Source: Blastomussa wellsi
Taxonomy: Eukaryota > Cnidaria > Anthozoa > Scleractinia > Plerogyridae
Assembly: GCA_947652115.1 (NCBI GenBank)
Contig: OX393562.1
Location: forward strand, 25,191,503 to 25,255,502
Reading direction: 5' to 3'
DNA: 64,000 nt
The notes under the pieces were generated by a model that saw nothing but the letters and a program-made list of their open reading frames with translations, was not told where the DNA came from and searched no databases. Every line of letters starts with the position of its first letter. Positions within the stretch are counted from its first letter, which is position 1. Shown here one piece after another: positions 1-11,960 of this stretch. Position numbers and translations under genes: made by a program.

Positions 1-116
1 ATTTTTCACGGTCAAACCGAAGAGAAATTTGAAAAACAAAACAAACCCGAGAAACAGAACACAGATAAAGTTTAGAGAAAGCTGTGGTTTAAGTTCGGCG
101 TCATAAACAAAACGCA

Positions 117-3100
117 ATGGCGTCCTGTGAGATAGAAGGCGACAAAAATCGCCTTTTAACAGTGCAGCAAAAGTCTAAAATTTCCGCCCGTAGAGCAACT
201 CGTTTGAACAACATCAGCGGACATAGCTCCTCATCGAAGGACGTAGCCGATGAAAAGCTGCGCATTCAAAGGGATTCGGCGGAAAAGCTTCAAAACAGGC
301 GGCTGCCGCGGCTATCACGGATTCCAATTTTGGTCGGTCAAACAAACAGCAAGACTGGCAAGGACAAACTGTCTAAGAATGCGAGAGCTGCAAACGGAAA
401 AAGACCTATGGGAAAAGACTCAGGTATTATCATGTTGTGATGGCATTTTTATTTCAATTGAGCAAAGATTTCAGTGTATAAACTTTTAGCCGCTTTTATA
501 GTATTAACATGTAAAAACTTTTTTAAGTGTTTTAAGCTGTTAGGTTTTAGCTTTTGTTAGTACGTATACATTTCGCTATTCTCCGGAATATGCCACTTTT
601 TATCATAAAGGGACAAATATATCCGTAGATATACGCGATTGGGCTTAAAAATTATATTAAAAAGATGTCTTCAGGAATAAAAGTGCCATCGCCGGAAGGG
701 TCGACAAAGTAAGTGTAGAATCAGGGAATAGTCAGGTGCCTTTAAAGTCGAGTAAATAATTTTAACACTATCCTTTTACCTTAACAGGTATCGACCTACA
801 CGAGAAACGAGGAAATCAAGCTGCTAGTCATAAAACTACTGCAGATCTCCCATGTGCAGTTAAACATAAGAATGCTGCGCTTGTCACGGAATCGACACCG
901 CCCTTGAGGCGAAGGAAACCTATGAGAGAGGTCACGCCATTAAATACGAAACAGGTAAACAACACAGTGAAAAATAACATTTTGTCGCACCTACAGTCCT
1001 TCTAGATCAGTATTAAATAAGTAAGGTACAGTAAGATACAATCAATGTGTCAATGTGTCATCAATGTGTCATCAAGGAGTTACACCTACATTTCTGTTTA
1101 TTTATTACAAGTTTTATTTTGATAAGGACCATGATTCGCATTCGAGTCATTTGCTCCCAAGATGCGATTGCTAGAGCCCTTTCCCAACTTCAAAGACAAT
1201 TTTTATCAACTTTCTGGGTCTGCGCACATTTATTTGCCAACGACCAAGATCAAGTAAATAAATAAATATTTTCTTGAATGATCGTGTATTATAGCGTCAT
1301 CCCGCCTTGGATTTCGTTGTATAAAAACTCCGTTTAGAGGCTGGTGGGCACTGAACAATTTCGGCTCATTATAAAACGACGATTTAGCTAAAAATTCGAC
1401 GATTTGAAAATATGCTATGTAAACGAATTCTGTTTGAAACCATACAGAGGCTCAACGAACCATGTGAAAATATTGAATCGAACCTCAAGCAGCTCCAGCT
1501 CACTGTTGTGCGTTAAGCTGTATGGAACTAAATTTAAGAGATTTGTCGGCTGTGGGCATGTCGTTTACTCTTACAATTTGTTGGAGTCTTTATTTGAATA
1601 CGTTCACCAAGAGATACTGCAACACGTTAGAAGCTGTGAATGGAATACCCTGTAAAGCAGTATTCAAACCTCGGTCTTCCCGCCCCTCCCCTCCCATTAA
1701 GAGTACCACGGGCATAAAAACCACTGTCATCCGGAGTCATTCCCTTCCCCACCCCGGCGGGGCACGTCGGTTTTTGGTTCTTATTGTTCTTATTCTTACA
1801 AACAGGTTTCCAATGATGTGAAACAACCGCGAAATGAAAGCACCAAAGTGCAGCATGTCTCAGTTCCGTTCATGGCTTTAAGCTCCGTGCCTGTGTCTAG
1901 TCGTCAGGAAGAGCTTACGAAGGAACTCAAACAGCTTGAAAGGGACAATTCCGAGATAGTAGAGGAACTGCAACAGTGGGTCGAGGATGGAGACCAAGAG
2001 AACAAAACTTTGGCAGAGATTATTGAAAAAAACAGCGATGAAAATGTAAAGCTACTGGTTGAGATCAGTGTTACGAAAAAGGAAATGAAAACGTTGGAGG
2101 AAAAGAACGACGCGCTTCAGACTGAGCTGGAAACCAGGAAAACAGACATAAGGAGTCTAAGCTTCCAAGTAATGGCTTTGGAAAAGGAAGCATCTTACTT
2201 CAAATCTTGTGAGCTGGAGTATAAGAAACAGAAGGATGAAACTTCGAGTCTAATAGACAGGCTTGAGGTTCAGCTGGACACGTTAATGAACGAAACCGCC
2301 AGGATAATATTAGAGAAGGAAAAAGAAATAAACGAACTTAAAGAGAAAAAGTCGAGCGCTATCGACCAACTTGAGGATCAGCTAGCGACATTGACGGATG
2401 AAAACGCAAGAATCATATCGGCGAAGGATAACGAAATTACCGAGCTGAAAGAGGAAACGTCGAGCGTCATTGCCCGACTCGAGGATCAGCTAGCGTGGTT
2501 AATGAAGGAAAACGCCAGAATTATATCAGAGAAGGACAAAGACATGAGCGAACTTTGCAAGGAAAAGTTGAGCGTCATCAACCAACTTGAGAACGAGCTG
2601 GCTTCATTAATGAAGGAAAACGCCCAAATCACCTTCGAGAAGGAAAGAGAGTTAAAGGAACGACTTCAAGAGGAAAAGTCGAGAGGTTTCGACCAATTCA
2701 AGGATCGTTTAGCTTCGGTATTAAATGAAAACGCCACAATTATCTCGAAGAAAGAAAAAGAAATGAACGAACTTAGAAAGCAGAAGTCGAGGGCAATTGA
2801 ACAAATTGAAGGCGAAAAGTGGAGTTTGATTGGCGAATTCAACGATCGGATAGCGTCATTGATGAATGAAAACGCCAGGATCATTTCAGAAAAGGACAAA
2901 GAGTTAAGCAAACTGAAAGACGAGAAATCGAACATGTTTGATCAATTTAAGGATCGCCTGGTGATGATAATGAATGAAAACGCCACAATCATCTCAGAGA
3001 AAGACAAAGTTATCAACGAGCTTAACGAGAAAAAGTCAAGATCCATTCGCCAACTTGAGAATCAGTTAGTTAAGCTGAAGAAAGGCAATTTCACAATGAC

Positions 3101-3233
3101 AACAGAACTATCGAAGGTATCCGACAAAAATGAAAAGTGGAATGAACTCCAAGAGCAATTAGAGAATTTTAAAGAACACAAAAACTTGGCTCGAGTTAAC
3201 TCTGAACAAAACGGATTCTTGTTCAGACGCTAA
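117..3233 (+). CDS. Three-exon gene for a 633-residue repeat-containing coiled-coil protein
   Basis: Proposed exons 117-423, 788-954 and 1806-3233. Splice sites are CAG/GTATTA, TTAACAG/GTATCG, ACAG/GTAAAC and AAACAG/GTTTCC. Phases agree (exon 1 leaves one base, exon 2 ends in phase 0), giving 634 codons with the stop. The first ATG of exon 1 is used. The N-terminal ~160 residues are basic, Ser/Thr-rich and low in predicted order. From about residue 185 to 620 the protein is almost pure coiled coil rich in E, K, L and N, with seven tandem copies of a ~36-residue unit anchored on NENARIISEKDKE-like words. No enzymatic domain, signal peptide or membrane segment is seen. I do not recognise the family; a structural, cytoskeletal or chromosome-associated role would be typical of such architecture but is only inference. 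A possible extra small exon near 675-708 was not used because its phase does not fit. Confidence 0.7.
2287..3112 (+). repeat. In-frame 108-bp tandem coding repeats
   Basis: Inside the last exon of the coiled-coil gene, a unit of about 108 bp (36 codons) recurs about seven times. Each unit carries a (N/T)A(R/T)II.(E/K)K(D/E)KE segment followed by a QLEDQLA or QFKDRLA segment. Unit lengths in residues are 36, 36, 36, 37, 47, 36 and about 36; the 47-residue unit has an 11-residue insertion. Copies have diverged at the DNA level, so the array is old but kept in frame. Confidence 0.75.
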
Positions 3234-3315
3234 GAACAAAAATTAAGCTGGCTTACACCTCAGAAAAGATACGTTTTTTACTATAAAAATAGACTGTCTT
3301 TACTTTAGCTGCCTA

Positions 3316-3321
3316 AATAAA
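3316..3321 (+). promoter_or_regulatory. Polyadenylation signal of the coiled-coil gene
   Basis: A canonical AATAAA lies 83 bp after the stop codon of the coiled-coil gene, on the same strand. Confidence 0.5.
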
Positions 3322-3406
3322 GATTGTAAAGAAATTACGTTGATGGTATATTATATTTATACAGTATTGTAAAAATAATACAACGTATGGCAACTTTGAC
3401 TCTTTA

Positions 3407-3692
3407 GGCTATGTTTACACGGGACCGGTTCCAAACGGATCCGGTCCAAAATCGGACCGGAAGAGCATTCTGCTTACACGGGACCGTTCTGGAACCGGTC
3501 CGGAACGGATCCAAACAGATCCAAAACTGGACCTGTTGTTTTACAGATTCAGTGTTGGATCCGTGCCGGACGGGTTTCATAACGATCCCGTGTAAACAGC
3601 CGGATCGGTTCCAAACGGTTCCATGTAAACCGGAGCCGATCTGGCCTGGCTCGGTTCGGAACGGTTCAGTCCGATCCCGTGAAAACGTAGCC
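3407..3692. mobile_element. 286-bp MITE, PIF/Harbinger-like, TTA target duplication
   Basis: The ends are inverted repeats (left GGCTATGTTTACACGGGA, right end reading GGCTACGTTTTCACGGGA on the other strand) flanked by direct TTA trinucleotides at 3404-3406 and 3693-3695. A three-base TTA/TAA duplication is characteristic of PIF/Harbinger elements. The interior is made of degenerate CCGG/GGTTCC words in both orientations, so it folds extensively and opens long spurious ORFs on both strands. No transposase. Confidence 0.7.
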
Positions 3693-3695
3693 TTA

Positions 3696-5725
3696 GAATG
3701 ATTACATTTAATGCGCATTCTATCGTGTAGATTTGTTTTAGTATAAATTTACTGGACGTGCAAAACTTAACGCGATTATCCAAACACTGAAAACACTTCA
3801 CAAACGCAAAGAAGCGGCCGCCACTTTGTTGACAGCTACTACTCGCTTTCTGCAACAGAATAGATAGAGTAACCTAGCCAATCAGAGAACAGCATTCGTG
3901 ATAGAACATACGCTAGTAGATTTCATCTAATTTTGATCACATAACTATACGTAAAAGAATGTGAATGCTCGCACATTTACGCTTCTTGCTGTAACCTCAT
4001 AGCCCAGTACCCTATTGGTCATTCCGAGGTTGCGTAGGGAACTGGAACAAGTTTCAGATTTTAACTAATCGATAACCTGACATGAAATACCACGTTACGA
4101 TTGGCCATTTGACGATGTTTGGCACTTTTAGGTTGAACAGAGACCAAGTTATGGACTTTGTTCCAAACCCATTCTAACGTCCCCCAAAATCATGCACGAC
4201 GAGCCGCAACCACCAAAATTTTCGTCCCAGGATTATCTAGATTAAATTTCAGTACCACGCAGCGTCGATGACAGGTTGTGTCAGAAGACAAAGGATACCG
4301 CGCAAGAGCTCAAAACACCTTCGGTGCGAAAGTTATCAGATAAGAATTTCAACAACTCCATCAAAAGTATTCCTTGGTGACAGGAAATTTCAGCTGCCCG
4401 CTGTGGAGAAAGGATACGATTAAAACGTAATATTAATAGATTCGCAGCGGGCAAGTAAAAAAAATCGTGATCACAGATTTTGTTTTTATTGACTAGATAA
4501 AACAAATAAATTGTGAGGGTTAACTTCTCTTGTCATTAGTTGTAACAATTTATGTCGCTGGCGAGCCACAGTTATCCAGGTTGCTCCGCGCAAGCTGGCC
4601 TGAGCCTGTATCGTTGGCGGTACTGGCGCGCGGTCTGAACTTAGTTATTTTTAGAACTCTTATTTAATTCGCCAGCTACTGATAAGCCTTCCTAAAATAA
4701 TTCAGTTTTCGTTTTGAGTTTCGATTGAGTTGTTACTGTGACGCTGATTTGACGCGTTTCTGCGTTTGGCAGTCAAACGTAACTGAGAAATGTTAAAATC
4801 TCACACGAAAACCTCTGCCCACTTAGCGCCTTTTAAATACTGTATCGCATTTAATAGTGAAGAGTTGTTTTCAAACGAAATAAAAATCATGACAGATCGC
4901 CTTTCCGCCCCCAAAATTAGTCGAATGGAAACTTACTGTACCTTCCAGAAACCGGACATTATATTGTTTAACGCCCCCATTGTACTCTACGAGCTTCTAC
5001 GGGCAAACGCTCGTCATTTATTAACGAATTCATCCATGAGCCCACTTACACTGGTTAAGAGGAGTTATGTTGGGGGCCAGACCAGCATTCGTCTAAATAA
5101 TATTATTAAGCTTTGGATGAAAACAGCCCATTCAATATTTAAAATTGACGCAAGCGTGCAAAAACAGACCCCGTACGATGACAACTTCACCCCCGAGTCT
5201 TATTACAATACATGTAACGCAACGCAACCCGCAGCCGTTTTTTCTAGGTCACGTAACGCTCCCTCCAAATGCGCATGGAAGTTGTTTTTTCTTAACAAAA
5301 ATAAAAAAAAATAAGAAAAGGAAAGAAGCGTAAAATTCAAAAAAGGAGGTTAGGAAGAATCAATATGAGAACAGATCGAGATAAATGAAATGAATTTAAT
5401 CATTTGGTAGTAGAGACTGCTTGTGCAGTTAATATTAGTAATATTAACTTTATTTTGTTAGCGATAAACTTATTATATAACTAAAGGTTATTAGGGGCGC
5501 GAGTTTCAAAATTTGCGCGGCATTTCGATCGAGCTTTGGCGCGCTACGATAGTAATGTTGTTCCAAGTGCTTAGTCCACAACTGGATCCAGAGAAATCCT
5601 GGTATGTGTTAAATAATGAAATTTGCGGTTCCTCGACGAGAAGATTCGGGGACAATGCTTTTTTTCGACTGTTCCCGGAGGAAGTAAAGAAGATTCGATT
5701 CTGCGACCTCCGCGACAACAACAGG
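3696..5725. other. Gene-poor stretch, no recognised gene
   Basis: No domain, tRNA or clear repeat was recognised. The longest open frame, 4790-5314 (+, 174 codons), has biased composition, no motif and no splice support, and I treat it as chance. A segment near 3787-3835 resembles 51802-51848 (shared words around a GCGGCCGCCA core), so at least part is dispersed repeat. An open frame at 5513-5728 ends at a donor-like CAG/GTAATA just before the 50-bp array, but its product is unrecognised. Confidence 0.4.
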
Positions 5726-5730
5726 TAATA

Positions 5731-6416
5731 TACCTGATAGTTACAATTCACACCACACTTGTAACGTCGTGGGTAGAATATACCTGATAGTTACAATTCA
5801 CACCACACTTGTAACGTCGTGGGTAGAATATACCTGATAGTTACAATTCACAACACACTTGTAACGTCGTGGGTAGAATATACCTGATAGTTACAATTCA
5901 CAACACACTTGTAACGTCGTGGGTAGAATATACCTGATAGTTACAATTCACACCACACTTGTAACGTCGTGGGTAGAATATACCTGATAGTTACAATTCA
6001 CAACACACTTGTAACGTCGTGGGTAGAATATACCTGATAGTTACAATTCACAACACACTTGTAACGTCGTGGGTAGAATATACCTGATAGTTACAATTCA
6101 CAACACACTTGTAACGTCGTGGGTAGAATATACCTGATAGTTACAATTCACACCACACTTGTAACGTCGTGGGTAGAATATACCTGATAGTTACAATTCA
6201 CAACACACTTGTAACGTCGTGGGTAGAATATACCTGATAGTTACAATTCACACCACACTTGTAACGTCGTGGGTAGAATATACCTGATAGTTACAATTCA
6301 CAACACACTTGTAACGTCGTGGGTAGAATATACCTGATAGTTACAATTCACAACACACTTGTAACGTCGTGGGTAGAATATACCTGATAGTTACAATTCA
6401 CACCACACTTGTAACG
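5731..6416. repeat. 50-bp tandem repeat array, 13 full units plus a partial
   Basis: The unit starts TACCTGATAGTTACAATTCA and repeats every 50 bp from 5731, with thirteen full copies and a truncated fourteenth at 6381-6416. Copies are identical except for one C/A site in the CACCAC or CAACAC word. In unit order the base is C,C,A,A,C,A,A,A,C,A,C,A,A,C. Such homogeneity indicates recent expansion or conversion. Read on the minus strand each unit contains CTATCAG/GTATAT, which resembles a splice donor. Confidence 0.95.
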
Positions 6417-6656
6417 CGTTGCCTGGCAACTTTTTCTCTTTTTCTCTCCGCTTAGAAATTCTTTGAAAGCTTCTTCTTGCGATTGTAGAACTCTTTCCGG
6501 CACCGGCAAATTTACCGGTTCGGTTTCGCCTGGCTTATAAAATTGCACATCGGGTTCGCGGAACTGATGTCCGGTCTTTTCAGCATGCTTTGCAAGCGAT
6601 CGTTGTGTGGCAAACTCGCGCAAACAAGTTGTGCACTTAGTTTTGAAGGACGGCAT
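6348..6656 (-). CDS. C2H2 zinc-finger ORF or first exon, partial
   Basis: The minus-strand ORF starts with ATG at 6656 and encodes one finger within its first 32 residues: Cys-X2-Cys (KCTTC), then about 12 residues, His, X5, His. It is followed by a Pro/Glu-rich stretch and a basic EKKRK segment. The frame then runs into the 50-bp tandem array and stops at 6348, so the true 3' end is uncertain. A donor-like CAG/GTATAT inside the array could splice it onward, but no downstream exon was found. The single finger with a long H-X5-H spacing resembles RNA- or DNA-binding C2H2 modules generally; no named family is recognised. It could be a small gene, a first exon, or a gene fragment cut off by the array. 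Confidence 0.45.
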   Translation of the reverse strand: MPSFKTKCTTCLREFATQRSLAKHAEKTGHQFREPDVQFYKPGETEPVNLPVPERVLQSQEEAFKEFLSGEKKRKSCQATRYKCGVNCNYQVYSTHDVTSVL

Positions 6657-6759
6657 TTTGCTGTGACACGCGGCGAAGGTGAATGTTGGCCTTTAAAAAT
6701 GGCAACTGTGAAATCGCAATTTCCGCTTGTCGCAGTAGAATATTAATATCCTGCGATCA

Positions 6760-9700
6760 TATTAACTAAAATCGGACGCGAGTTGTTTTGAAGACGCGAT
6801 ACATTTTCATAAGTCGTGCCGAAAACGGCGAAACCGCATCAATTATAAAAGTAGTCATAAAGCAGTAGCGTATAGTTCGAGAGGAGATGAACATGGTACG
6901 CAGGGAGAGCGAAAAGTGAAGATATAAATAATCTCGACATATGTGAAAGCGTGGAAGCCCTCTCCTGAGTCAGATCAGATCTTCATATTTAAACGCGCTA
7001 TTAATGATTTAGTTAGCTGAAATTTATTGCTTAACACCATTTAGGAGCGAGACCAATTTTTCCAAAAAATAAAAATAACAATAAACCTCGCGTCTATTTC
7101 TGGAGCGTTGTGTAATTATCGTTCATTTGCTGCAAGGCTCAATTCACAACGTGAAATTTATCAAACGCTCAATTCACAACGTGATATCTTTCTCGTGATC
7201 GATTTAGTGAAAGGGCAGTGTGTCTTTTTAATTGACATGTGGTTTGGGATCCCCTGGTTTTCTAGCACCTTCAGTCCAGCTTACCAGGTAAAAATATTTT
7301 AGGAATGTGCCCTTACGTTCCAAATTCTTTGATGTGCCGCCGGCAGCCGCTCGAAAATTTTGGGGGTTGCGGCCCCTCGTGAAGAACCTATTATTTGGGA
7401 GAAGCTGAAATGAAAATCACTTTCTTTACCCCTCTTAAGAGTATCACAGAAATCATAAAAATGTTTAAGATTTTATATGAGTTTTGGAGACGCTGTCCCA
7501 CAATTAGAGACGTTTGTATGGCTTTTGAACCATGTCTTCGTGTCTGTTCGACCTAAAAGCATCAAATTTGGTCAAATGACCACTCTCAGCGTGATCTTTC
7601 GTGTGGCGGTGTCAGCTTATCGACTGGTTAAATTGTAAACTCGTCTCAGTTCCCTGTGCAACTTCGGAATGGACAATACAGACCGACCTACGAGGCACTT
7701 CTTACCAAGAGCTTTGCCTCCGATCGTACGTACGGCCAGATTCCGAAGCTTGCATCATCTGATCAGTGCGCGCGCGGTCCAATAACACTGGAACATCATG
7801 CCGGAGCTTATCCTGGTTTCTTTAGCATGAAACGACTAGTAGCATTTCTACTCCCGGCTGGATAAGATGCAAGTCATTCGCAGGCTTAACCCTCAGTATA
7901 AAATACGCCTGGTTGAAGAGGAGCACTGTGAGAGTAAAAGGGCCTTTGACACTCTTCTGTGCATGTGCGGCGATTTGATTTTTGATAGAAAGCAAGCAAC
8001 AAGCTTGCGAGCGAGCGTCCAAGCGAACGAGCGAGCGAGCGAGTCAGTCAGTCAGTCAGTCAGCCGGCCTGCCGGCCAGCCAGTCAGTCAGTCAGTCAGT
8101 CAGCCAGTCAGTCAGTCAGTCAGTCAGTCAGTGATTAATTACGTAAAGACTTAATTTAACGAGGATAAGCACTAAAGTAGTGTAAAAATACTAACAAACC
8201 AGTGGTCCTCCTACATTCCGACGGACCACATTTCAAAGTTGTTTCCTGTAAAGATAATCCTTTTCCATCGACTTTGTTAGACAAGTTGTAAAAGATATAA
8301 TGTAAAAGATATAATGGAATTAAAGAACTATTTAGTTTTATAGGGAAGATTTAGATGGCATATTTTGTAGTTTTTGGGAAAATCGTCAAGAAATTTGAAA
8401 ATTTGTAAACTTCCTCTGAGTAAGCACACGGAAAAGGACTGGTATCAAAGCATTCTAAAAGGATTCCTTTAAAAATGGCGGATTCTCGTCATGATACGAG
8501 CTTGGCTCCGGACATTTAAAATTTTTAGGACTTTGAAAAAGAAAAAAGAAAAAGAAAAAGTAAATTTTAAAAGCACCGAGCTGGAGTGGTACTCGGGTCA
8601 TCCGCATCACGAGTGCGTCGCATTATCACTACACTTCCCGGGGACGGCTGCAGAACACCAATAATTTTAAGAATTTATCGTGTTACGCGTGTGTTTACCC
8701 ATTAATGTAGACACTATACATTAACTATCCTAATTTCCCATTGTAGACTCTATACATTCTTTAGCGGGAGATTGGGTTGACCTAGTTCCTGTACGGCCTA
8801 GTTCCTGTTCCTGTGACGTATCCGGGACGAACGGCTCGGGGCAAAAACCGAATGCGCATGTGTGCATAATTATCTACAACAAAATTTTAAATCCAAAATG
8901 GCGGACAGTCTGCTCTGACAATGTGTTGCATGTACAAGTTACGCCGGGATGTCCACGCGGCGAAATTAGTTGATCGGCTTTTAACACTGTTTAAAGCCGC
9001 TCGAGAAAAGAGAGAAAAACTTGCTTAAAGGAGAAACTGAAAGCTATAATTAAAATACTGAAGCCAATTGCCATGAAGGCTAAGCAAATAAAGGAAGCTG
9101 TCCTGATATTACTTTTCACGCCAAAAGAACTTAAGGGCTTTGTTCTCAAAACAAGTGCAGATTTGACACAGAACAAGAACGAGACTTTTCCGCAGTAAGT
9201 GCACATATAATATGATATTTATCCCACTTCTACGTAGCTTTAGGTGTTTCTAAATAAAAAAGCAATTGACAGTTGCATACATCGATATCTGTTTAATATC
9301 GACCAGTAAAAACCGGAGACCAAATGAAATCTTCTATTAGACAGCAGCCATGCTTACAGCGCATCAAAGAAAGCAGCCGCTATACTTTACCTGAGTCGAT
9401 TTAAATAACCGAATATTTTTGTTCCAAGAAAGGTCAGTTCTATTCTGGTGAGTGATTTAAATGGTTAGTATATGTAAATCTTATCTAGCTTGTTATTTAG
9501 CCAAATACATGTTTTCTTTTTTCACTAACCGTGCTGAATACACCTTATGCACCGAAACAAAAAAGTATGCTACTTATAATTAGCCAGAGAACTCGTTTGC
9601 CTACTATCACGCACATTTCGTGTGTCTAAACTTGAATGCAGACTCTTAACGAAAGCAATGTAATTATGTAGGCTTTAAAAGGACTTAAAACCATCAACGT

Positions 9701-11955
9701 TCACATGCATCTGCTAGCCAAACGCACTTACTTTATTTGTCTGTCACTCAGTGATAAGGATACCCAAGGGTTTTGTCTGAGGGGGCAATTATAAACATAC
9801 GTTCTCATTTCGATGTAAAAATTACATTCAACTCTCGATCCTAGAAAATAATAAATAAATACAGGCCGCGCAGATATCCCTTAATTCAGTATGTGGACCT
9901 TCACGGGCAGTTTCCAAGTGAAAAGTATGGCGAGTGAACTGACGAAAAAGAGAGCAGACATTTTTCGAACATCAAGTGCAATTAGCTTGTGTGGGCTGAA
10001 AATCACTTACATGTAAAGATCACGTAACACATATGGGCGCCTGTATATGCAGATTTGATAAGAATCACTTCTGAAAACTGCAATCGTCTCTCTGATAGGA
10101 AGACCAAACTGGCCGTACAGATATTCCTTTGTCAGTACCCTTCCCGTGAATAGTTAATAGAAAGCTTAAGTATAATTCTTATCATGCCACTGTATACCGA
10201 ATAGTTTTTTGTGTTGAGAGCTTGATAGCATTACTTATCCTATTTTCACTAAGGTACACCAAATAATTTCCAGAGGCCATCAGTTTTAGCCGTTTGCTGG
10301 GTTGCTAATCGAAAAATAAACAAGTTGCAAGCTGATCAGTCTGTGGAATTTTCTTTCTAAATAGTCGCAGAAATGCATGGGCCTGAGTAGTTAGGAAAAG
10401 CCCTCAATTTATTAAGATGTAAGCTAGATCTGAATCTGAATGCTGGTGCCACTCGGTCGCTTTAGTTTGATGAAGATTTACTTTCAACAAACAGTAACCG
10501 AGTTTTCCGGCAGATGTAAACGAGGTTTACACGCCTTAAACTGCACGATAAGTGGCCCAATGAAATTATATGAATAATAATAAATTGAAGAAAAACTTAG
10601 AAACAAGCCCAAAATATTGCTTTATGCAATTATGACATGTTTGGCTTGAGGCCGGTATAGCTCGCCCGTTCGTTATTAAAAAAAAGCTTTAATAAGACAT
10701 TTGAGATACCATCTTCCGGTATCTGTGACCATTTCCCAATTAGTCACGTGATGTTCTTCATAAACGATGTTTCCATTCTCATTGAAGATGCCGAAAGCTG
10801 TGTTGTAAACAAAGTTTCCGTGCCAAACAAAATGAGTTTTCGCACCAGTTTTCGTTTCACTCTTCGGAAGCTGCTGTTGCTATAGCTGTTATTGAAGTTG
10901 AGCCTGCGATAATATATTCTTTTGTAAAGACAACATGCGAACGAGGCGAAAGGGTCAAAACATCGGACAACACAATGCACAATGACCTGTTAGCCTCGTT
11001 TGTATGTCAAACCGCTGACAACTCCAATAAGAGCCATTCGTACATATCATGAGCATATCACGTGGGAATCGTGACGTCAAGTTAGAACGTCACGTGATCT
11101 CTAAGGTAAAGCTCGGAAATATTCACTATTTTTTAGATAATACACATGTAGCGCAAGTAAATTAGTCTACAAAATTGTTCAGTACAACTCGTTATCACAT
11201 TGGAAAATTTTTACCAATTTAACCATCATAGGTTAAGTTTTCGTTAACGCTCTAGAGGAAATTACCTGTCATTATCTAGAGCATTATGAGCTGAAACTGT
11301 TCGCAATTGAGCTCAAAATTATTAAAATCAAACAGCAGCACAACAAAAAGGATGTACGGAAATAAAGTTCCAGACTTTATTTACTGAGTGGTCGGCTGAA
11401 GCTTTCAGTTTTATTTAACTTGCGTCATGTTACCTTTACATTGTATTATTCTAGCTCATTCGGTGTACGATATAAAGTTACCCGACTTTAATAAACAGCT
11501 TGCATACAGTGTGACGTCCAGTTGAGTGCGTTCTTCGTATCGAAGCTTAAATTGAATGCCAAAGACTTTTTCACACAAAAACAGACTCTACAGAACTTGT
11601 TGTAGAAATATCGACAGGTGAGAGTTTGATGCAACTGCCAATGCTTGAACCTTTTTCTGTTAGCGATAGAAAGACGGCTAACTTTGTCAGTTTATGCAGA
11701 ATACTATACATTGTAGTATACACGACGTCGGCACTTAATTTGTTGGGTGGGACATGGAGTCTGCTGGAAAGGTTATACATAATAAGACGATTTCCAAGGA
11801 TATGTTATAGTGAAACTAACGCACCCCATTATTAAAAATCACCCGGAAAACCTGCGTAAAAAGCGTCCGAGATTACAAAAAAATACTTGGTTCAATGCGG
11901 TGAATAACCAACCCCACACCAGCAAACTGAACCTTTTATGCTACCTGCTGACAAA
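6760..11955. other. Intergenic, no recognised gene
   Basis: Apart from the CAGT microsatellite nothing coding was recognised in about 5 kb. Two AAAATGGCGG words (near 8475 and 8897) resemble YY1-type sites but are too short to claim. Around 8697-8765 there is a short imperfect duplication (GTAGACACTATACATT / GTAGACTCTATACATT). Open frames here are short and lack motifs. Confidence 0.4.
8042..8132. repeat. (CAGT)n microsatellite
   Basis: A tetranucleotide CAGT/AGTC run, interrupted once by GC-rich CGGCCTGCCGGCCAGC at about 8063-8080. It is preceded by GAGC/GCGA-type short repeats from about 8005. Confidence 0.95.
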
Positions 11956-11960
11956 CGAAG

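Noticed and set aside
675..708. Extra small exon of the coiled-coil gene between exons 1 and 2
   Set aside because: It has a good GTAAGT donor, but its phase breaks the frame into the next exon; direct splicing of 423 to 788 fits.
3404..3718. Overlapping ~100-codon frames on both strands
   Set aside because: They lie entirely within the palindromic MITE at 3407-3692 and mirror its CCGG words.
4790..5314. 174-codon open frame
   Set aside because: Longest frame in its region but with no motif, splice signal or protein-like pattern; consistent with chance in low-stop sequence.
5731..6416. Possible CRISPR-like array
   Set aside because: Direct 50-bp tandem units with no unique spacers, in a eukaryotic genome; it is a minisatellite.
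8474..8906. YY1-type AAAATGGCGG sites as promoters
   Set aside because: Ten-base words without a transcript or gene next to them are not enough.
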